NCBI RefSeq assembly: GCF_018736085.1
Contig: NZ_CP076134.1
Location: 3,172,501-3,236,500 of the forward strand
DNA: 64,000 nucleotides
Direction of reading: 5' to 3'
From: Bradyrhizobium sediminis
GTDB taxonomy: Bacteria; Pseudomonadota; Alphaproteobacteria; Rhizobiales; Xanthobacteraceae
Under the pieces are notes generated by a model that was not told the DNA's origin, did not search any database, and saw only the letters and a program-made list of their open reading frames with translations. Made by a program: the position numbers and the translations under genes. Below, one piece after another: positions 60,056 through 64,000 of the stretch (positions within the stretch are counted from its first letter, which is position 1; every line of letters starts with the position of its first letter).

Positions 60056-61054
60056 TCAATCGAGGTGGAATTTCTCGAGCTGCCGGTGTTCGGCCTTGAT
60101 GTAGCGCACGGTGCCGGTGACCGAACGCATCACCACGGTCTCGGTCTGGATCACATCCTTGCGGAACTTGACTCCCGACAGCAGCGAACCGTCGGTAACG
60201 CCGGTGGCGGCGAACAAACAGTCGCCCTTCACCATGTCCTCGATGCCGTAAATCATGCGCGGATCGCTGACGCCCATCTTGTGGGCGCGCTCACGTTGCT
60301 CCTCGTTGTCAAGAATGAGCCGGCACTGCATCTGGCCGCCGATGCACCGCAACGCCGCCGCCGCCAGCACGCCCTCGGGCGCGCCGCCGGTGCCGATATA
60401 CATGTCGACGCCCGTATTGTCAGGATCAGCGCAATGGATGACGCCGGCAACGTCGCCGTCGGTGATCAGGCGCACCGCGGCGCCCGTCGAGCGCACGCCG
60501 TTGATGATGTCGGCGTGACGCAGGCGTTCGAGCACCAGCACTGTGATCGCGGACGGCGGCACACCTTTCGCCTTGGCGAGGCGGTGAACGTTGTCGGCGG
60601 GCGATGCGTCGAGTTCGACCACGCCCTTGGCGTAGCCCGGGCCGACCGCGATCTTCTGCATGTAGACGTCGGGCGCGTGCAGTAGCGTGCCGCCATCGGC
60701 CATCGCCATGGTCGCGATCGCCCCCGGCATGTTCTTGGCGCACAGCGTGGTGCCCTCGAGCGGATCGACGGCGATATCGACTTGCGGCCCGGCATTGATG
60801 CCGACCTTCTCGCCGATGAACAGCATCGGCGCCTCGTCACGTTCGCCCTCGCCGATCACGATGGTGCCTTCGATCGGCAACTTGTTGAGCTCGCGCCGCA
60901 TCGCGTCGACGGCGGCCTGGTCGGCGGCCTTCTCGTTGCCGTGGCCACGCAGCCTGGCTGCAGACACCGCCGCGCGCTCCGTCACCCGCACGATCTCGAG
61001 CGTCAGGATGCGCTCCAGCAGCAGCTGCGGCGGAACGGAAATATGGGTCGACAT
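60056..61054 (-). CDS. glpX: GlpX: class II fructose-1,6-bisphosphatase
   Basis: 332 residues. Metal and substrate motifs IGEGERDEAPMLFIGE, VDPLEGTTLCAKNMPGAIA and TGGAPEGVLAAAAL are intact. It dephosphorylates fructose 1,6-bisphosphate in gluconeogenesis and, in autotrophic relatives, the Calvin cycle. Follows hom by 80 bp. Confidence 0.95.
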   Translation of the reverse strand: MSTHISVPPQLLLERILTLEIVRVTERAAVSAARLRGHGNEKAADQAAVDAMRRELNKLPIEGTIVIGEGERDEAPMLFIGEKVGINAGPQVDIAVDPLEGTTLCAKNMPGAIATMAMADGGTLLHAPDVYMQKIAVGPGYAKGVVELDASPADNVHRLAKAKGVPPSAITVLVLERLRHADIINGVRSTGAAVRLITDGDVAGVIHCADPDNTGVDMYIGTGGAPEGVLAAAALRCIGGQMQCRLILDNEEQRERAHKMGVSDPRMIYGIEDMVKGDCLFAATGVTDGSLLSGVKFRKDVIQTETVVMRSVTGTVRYIKAEHRQLEKFHLD

Positions 61055-61134
61055 CGGCGAACTCCTTAAACTTCACAGCGGGTCCCAAAAACCCGCAACC
61101 ACGCATATCGCGCGCCGTCCGTGCGGACGCCGCG

Positions 61135-62454
61135 CTAGTTCTTTTCGATCCGTATCACCTGCGGCCGGCCGCTGATCACCTTGTCGCGCTGGACCGCTTC
61201 CAGCGCGCGATAGACCGCGTCCTCGCTGGTGGCATAGGTAATCAGAATGACCGGAACCGGTGAAGCCTTCTTCGCCGTACCGTTGGCGCCAACGCCGTCA
61301 GGATGGCGCTGCACGATCGACTCCAGCGAGATCTTCTGCTCGGCAAGCCGGGTAGCGATGGTGGCGGCGGTGCCGGCGAGATCGCGCGCCATCAGGCGGA
61401 TGTAGTAGCCGCCCTCATGACGCTCCATCGGCGCCTTCTTGGTCGCGCGCAATTTGTCGACCGGCCGGCCAAATGGCTTGGCGCGGATGCCGCGCGCGAC
61501 ATCGGCGATGTCGGCGAGCACGGCGGACGCGGTCGCTGCACCTCCGGCGCCCGGACCGACCAGCGTAATCGGCGGAATGCCCTCGCCGTCGATGGTCACG
61601 GCGTTGGTGACCCCCATCACCTGCGCGATCGAGGACGTCTTCGGCACCATGGTCGGATGCACGCGCTGCTCGATGCCCTTGGCGGTGCGCACCGCGACCC
61701 CGAGCAGCTTGACGCGGTAGCCGAGCTCTTCCGCGGCGCGCAGATCTTCCGGCGCGATCGAGGAGATGCCTTCGACATAGACCGCGCCCTGCGCCACCTT
61801 GGTGCCGAAGGCGAGACTGGCCAGAATGGCAAGCTTCTGCGCGGTGTCGTGGCCATCGACGTCGAACGACGGGTTGGCCTCGGCATAGCCGAGGCGCTGC
61901 GCGTCCTTCAGGCATTCGGCGAACGACAACCCTTCCTGTTCCATCCTCGTCAGGATGTAATTGCAGGTGCCGTTGAGAATGCCGTAGACGCGATTGATGC
62001 CGGTGCCGGCGAGACCCTCGCGCAGGGTCTTGACCACCGGAATGGCGGCGCCGACCGCCGCCTCGAAATTCAGCGCGCCGCCGTGTTTTTCGGCGGCATG
62101 GGCCAGGCGCAATCCATGCTTGGCGATCAGCGCCTTGTTGGCGGTCACCACCGACTTGCCGGATTTCAGCGCCGCCTCGATCGCCGACAGCGCGGGATCG
62201 CCGGAACCGCCCATCAATTCGACGAAGCAATCGATGCCGGGATCGCTGGCCAGCGCCAGCGGGCTCCTGGCCCATTCGATGCCGCGCAGGTCGAGCTTGC
62301 GCTTCTTCACCTTGGAACGCGCGGTGACGGCGACCACGCGCACGCCGCGTCCGCAGCGCGCCGACAGCGTCCGGCTCTGCTCTTCGATGAGGCGGACGAC
62401 TTCGGCGCCAACAGTGCCGAGCCCCGCAATACCCACTTTCAGGGGTGCGACCAT
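61135..62454 (-). CDS. hom: Homoserine dehydrogenase
   Basis: 439 residues. NAD(P) motif GIAGLGTVGAEV, substrate-binding VGAAIPVVKTLREGLAGTGINRVYGILNGTCNYILT, and a C-terminal ACT domain (about 355-439) for feedback inhibition by threonine. Converts aspartate semialdehyde to homoserine for Thr and Met synthesis. The aminotransferase gene is upstream. Confidence 0.96.
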   Translation of the reverse strand: MVAPLKVGIAGLGTVGAEVVRLIEEQSRTLSARCGRGVRVVAVTARSKVKKRKLDLRGIEWARSPLALASDPGIDCFVELMGGSGDPALSAIEAALKSGKSVVTANKALIAKHGLRLAHAAEKHGGALNFEAAVGAAIPVVKTLREGLAGTGINRVYGILNGTCNYILTRMEQEGLSFAECLKDAQRLGYAEANPSFDVDGHDTAQKLAILASLAFGTKVAQGAVYVEGISSIAPEDLRAAEELGYRVKLLGVAVRTAKGIEQRVHPTMVPKTSSIAQVMGVTNAVTIDGEGIPPITLVGPGAGGAATASAVLADIADVARGIRAKPFGRPVDKLRATKKAPMERHEGGYYIRLMARDLAGTAATIATRLAEQKISLESIVQRHPDGVGANGTAKKASPVPVILITYATSEDAVYRALEAVQRDKVISGRPQVIRIEKN

Positions 62455-62488
62455 GAGGAAGAAGACCTGCCGAGGAGACTTGAACTAA

Positions 62489-62534
62489 GCATGATCTGGT
62501 CCGAAAATTGGAAGTCCACTTTTCGGGATCATGC
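62489..62534. repeat. Dispersed palindromic repeat (RPE-like) between aminotransferase and hom
   Basis: GCATGATC (62489-62496) and GATCATGC (62527-62534), with inner CCGAAAA (62501-62507) and TTTTCGG (62520-62526), form a nested inverted repeat. The GATCATG-CCGAAAA pattern is typical of intergenic repeats in Bradyrhizobium. It touches the aminotransferase stop codon. Confidence 0.7.
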
Positions 62535-63764
62535 CTACCGCCGGTTGGCGAGAGGAACCACGTTGTGCAACGTTTCAATGCCGCTTTCAAGGAAGCGGCG
62601 CACGCCGCGGGCGGCCTGGCGGATACGTTGCTCGTTTTCCACCATCGCGATGCGGACATAGCCCTCGCCGTGCTCGCCGAAGGCGACCCCCGGCGACACC
62701 ACCACGCCCGATTTCTCGACCATCAGGGTCGCGAACTGCATGCTGCCGACGTCGCGGAATGCCTTGGGCAGCGGCGCCCAGGCGAACATCGAGGCTTCCG
62801 GCGGCGGGATATCCCACCCTGCCCGGCCGAATGACTCGACCAGCGCGTCGCGGCGCTTGCGGTAGGTTTCGCGCATCTCACGGATGCAGTCGTCCGGACC
62901 GTTCAATGCCGCGGTCGCGGCCACCTGGATCGGCGTGAACGCGCCATAATCCAGATAGGATTTCACCCGCGCCAATGCGGCGATGATGCGGTCATTGCCG
63001 ACGGCAAAGCCCATCCGCCAGCCGGCCATCGAGAACGTCTTCGACATCGAGGTGAATTCCACGGTCACGTCGATCGCGCCGGGAACCTGCAGCACCGAGG
63101 GCGGCGGGTTGTTGTCGTCGAAATAGACTTCCGCATAAGCGAGATCCGACAGGATGAAGATATCGTGCTTCTTCGCGAACGCGACCAGATCCTTGTAGAA
63201 ATCGAGGCTCGCGACATAAGCGGTCGGATTGGACGGATAGCAGACCACCAGAGCCAGCGGTTTCGGGATCGAATGGATGATGGCGCGTTCCACCGCCTCG
63301 AAGAATTGCGGGGTCGGTTCCGATGGAACCGAACGGATCACGCCGCCGGCCATCAGGAAGCCGAAGGCATGGATCGGATAGCTCGGATTGGGACACAGAA
63401 TGACGTCGCCGGGTGCGGTGATCGCCTGCGCGACGTTGGCGAACCCCTCCTTCGAGCCCAGGGTGGCGACGATCTGGGTCTCCGGATTGAGTTTCACGCC
63501 GAAGCGACGGCCGTAATAGGCGGCCTGCGCCTTGCGCAAGCCGGTAATGCCGCGCGAGGCCGAATAGCGGTCGGTCCGCGGCTTGCCCAAGGTTTCCTTG
63601 AGCTTTTCGATCACATGGGGCGGCGTCGACAGGTCGGGATTGCCCATACCGAGATCGATGATATCGGCGCCGGCATTCCGCGCGGCCGCCTTGGCCCGGT
63701 TGACCTGCTCAAACACGTAAGGCGGCAAACGGCGGATGCGGTAAAATTCTTCCATCGGTCTCAT
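62535..63764 (-). CDS. Class I/II PLP aminotransferase (alanine/LL-DAP aminotransferase-like)
   Basis: 409 residues. PLP-lysine in TSMSKTFSMAGWRMGF, NPDLSTPP near the N-terminus and CYPSNPTAYVASLDFYKDL are typical of aminotransferases annotated as alanine or LL-diaminopimelate aminotransferase in Rhizobiales. It neighbours hom, so an amino acid role is likely; the exact substrate is not decided by sequence. ATG at 63764 is taken; ATG at 63755 fits the RBS as well. Confidence 0.88.
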   Translation of the reverse strand: MRPMEEFYRIRRLPPYVFEQVNRAKAAARNAGADIIDLGMGNPDLSTPPHVIEKLKETLGKPRTDRYSASRGITGLRKAQAAYYGRRFGVKLNPETQIVATLGSKEGFANVAQAITAPGDVILCPNPSYPIHAFGFLMAGGVIRSVPSEPTPQFFEAVERAIIHSIPKPLALVVCYPSNPTAYVASLDFYKDLVAFAKKHDIFILSDLAYAEVYFDDNNPPPSVLQVPGAIDVTVEFTSMSKTFSMAGWRMGFAVGNDRIIAALARVKSYLDYGAFTPIQVAATAALNGPDDCIREMRETYRKRRDALVESFGRAGWDIPPPEASMFAWAPLPKAFRDVGSMQFATLMVEKSGVVVSPGVAFGEHGEGYVRIAMVENEQRIRQAARGVRRFLESGIETLHNVVPLANRR

Positions 63765-63842
63765 AGCTCCGGAAGCGGGTCGGGCAGGGATCGCCAGCGT
63801 AGCTTGCAGCGGAACTCGATTCCGCGCAGAAAGCACGCTCAA

Positions 63843-64000
63843 TCAATGATTTAGGCCAAATTCCGCGCCAAACCATTAAATCGGGATTGTTTTACCACGC
63901 AAGCGCCGCTGCGCCAGCCGTAATAGCGCGCACTTGTTCACTTTGCGGCGGAGTTTTTCGCGGCGGCGGAGGCCTGCCGGTCCCGAGCAGCGGCCAATTC
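63843..64000. other. Right edge of the window, no gene seen
   Basis: AT-rich sequence (63850-63900) upstream of the aminotransferase, probably its promoter, then GC-rich sequence cut by the window end. No motif identified. Confidence 0.4.

Noticed and set aside
1..64000. CRISPR array, prophage or integrative element
   Set aside because: No evenly spaced direct repeats, phage structural genes or integrase were seen. The only complete mobile element is the IS630 copy.

Overview
The window is a GC-rich chromosomal segment from an alphaproteobacterium, most likely Bradyrhizobium or a close Nitrobacteraceae relative (Rhodopseudomonas, Afipia). The evidence is the overall codon use, the gene order at the right end (aminotransferase, hom, glpX, recJ), betaine-lipid genes of the rhizobial type, a GroEL paralogue without groES, and several families of dispersed palindromic repeats that I recognise from Bradyrhizobium genomes (near 47.4, 55.8, 59.5 and 62.5 kb). 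These assignments rest on recognition of protein and motif patterns; no database search was run.

Left part (1-34 kb): phosphorus acquisition. After a small hsp20-groEL-cytochrome c cluster come divergent btaA and btaB (phosphorus-free betaine lipid) with an SMR transporter translationally coupled to btaB. A complete phosphonate locus follows. phnGHIJKLMN is on the minus strand, ending in a PPOX flavoprotein gene. phnF is divergent from phnG. phnC-phnD-phnD-phnE-phnE is on the minus strand. A plus-strand trio holds a hexapeptide acetyltransferase, a second PhnM and a 2H-phosphoesterase-like protein; no phnP is present in the window. Next is an unusual pair: a 642-residue protein with a C-terminal PhoU/DUF47-like domain, and a pyruvate-phosphate-dikinase-like protein that lacks the PEP/pyruvate barrel. 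Then come phoD, a LysR regulator, and a Ugp-type ABC importer followed by two calcineurin-type phosphodiesterases. Reading the promoters by eye, I find direct repeats of CTGTCAY-like heptamers at an 11-bp period (PHO boxes) in front of btaA, btaB, phnG, phnC, the acetyltransferase gene and the ABC importer, and weakly before phoD. A perfect 14-bp inverted repeat between phnF and phnG looks like the PhnF operator. The block therefore looks like a PhoB-controlled phosphorus-scavenging island.

Middle part (34-48 kb): mixed housekeeping and accessory genes. These include tRNA-Pro(TGG), a DUF192 protein, a double cold-shock-domain protein, a Sir2 deacylase, several small hypothetical genes, a glyoxalase, a GST, a complete IS630-type insertion sequence with an A8 frameshift point, a PilZ protein, tRNA-Glu(TTC), an M20-type amidohydrolase, a PrsW-like membrane protease and an HdeD-like protein. 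The DAHP synthase gene is preceded by a leader peptide rich in Tyr/Trp/Phe codons and a terminator/antiterminator pair, which is a transcription attenuator. Two small secreted proteins sharing a C-terminal CRGC motif flank this segment.

Right part (48-64 kb): the translation-factor module epmB-epmA and efp, an M23-like protein, a divergent CMD/AhpD-like and MarR pair with palindromic sites between them, an MltB-like transglycosylase, an SDR, and the minus-strand series recJ, HAD dehalogenase, GNAT, glpX, hom and a class I aminotransferase. No rRNA, CRISPR array or prophage was seen.
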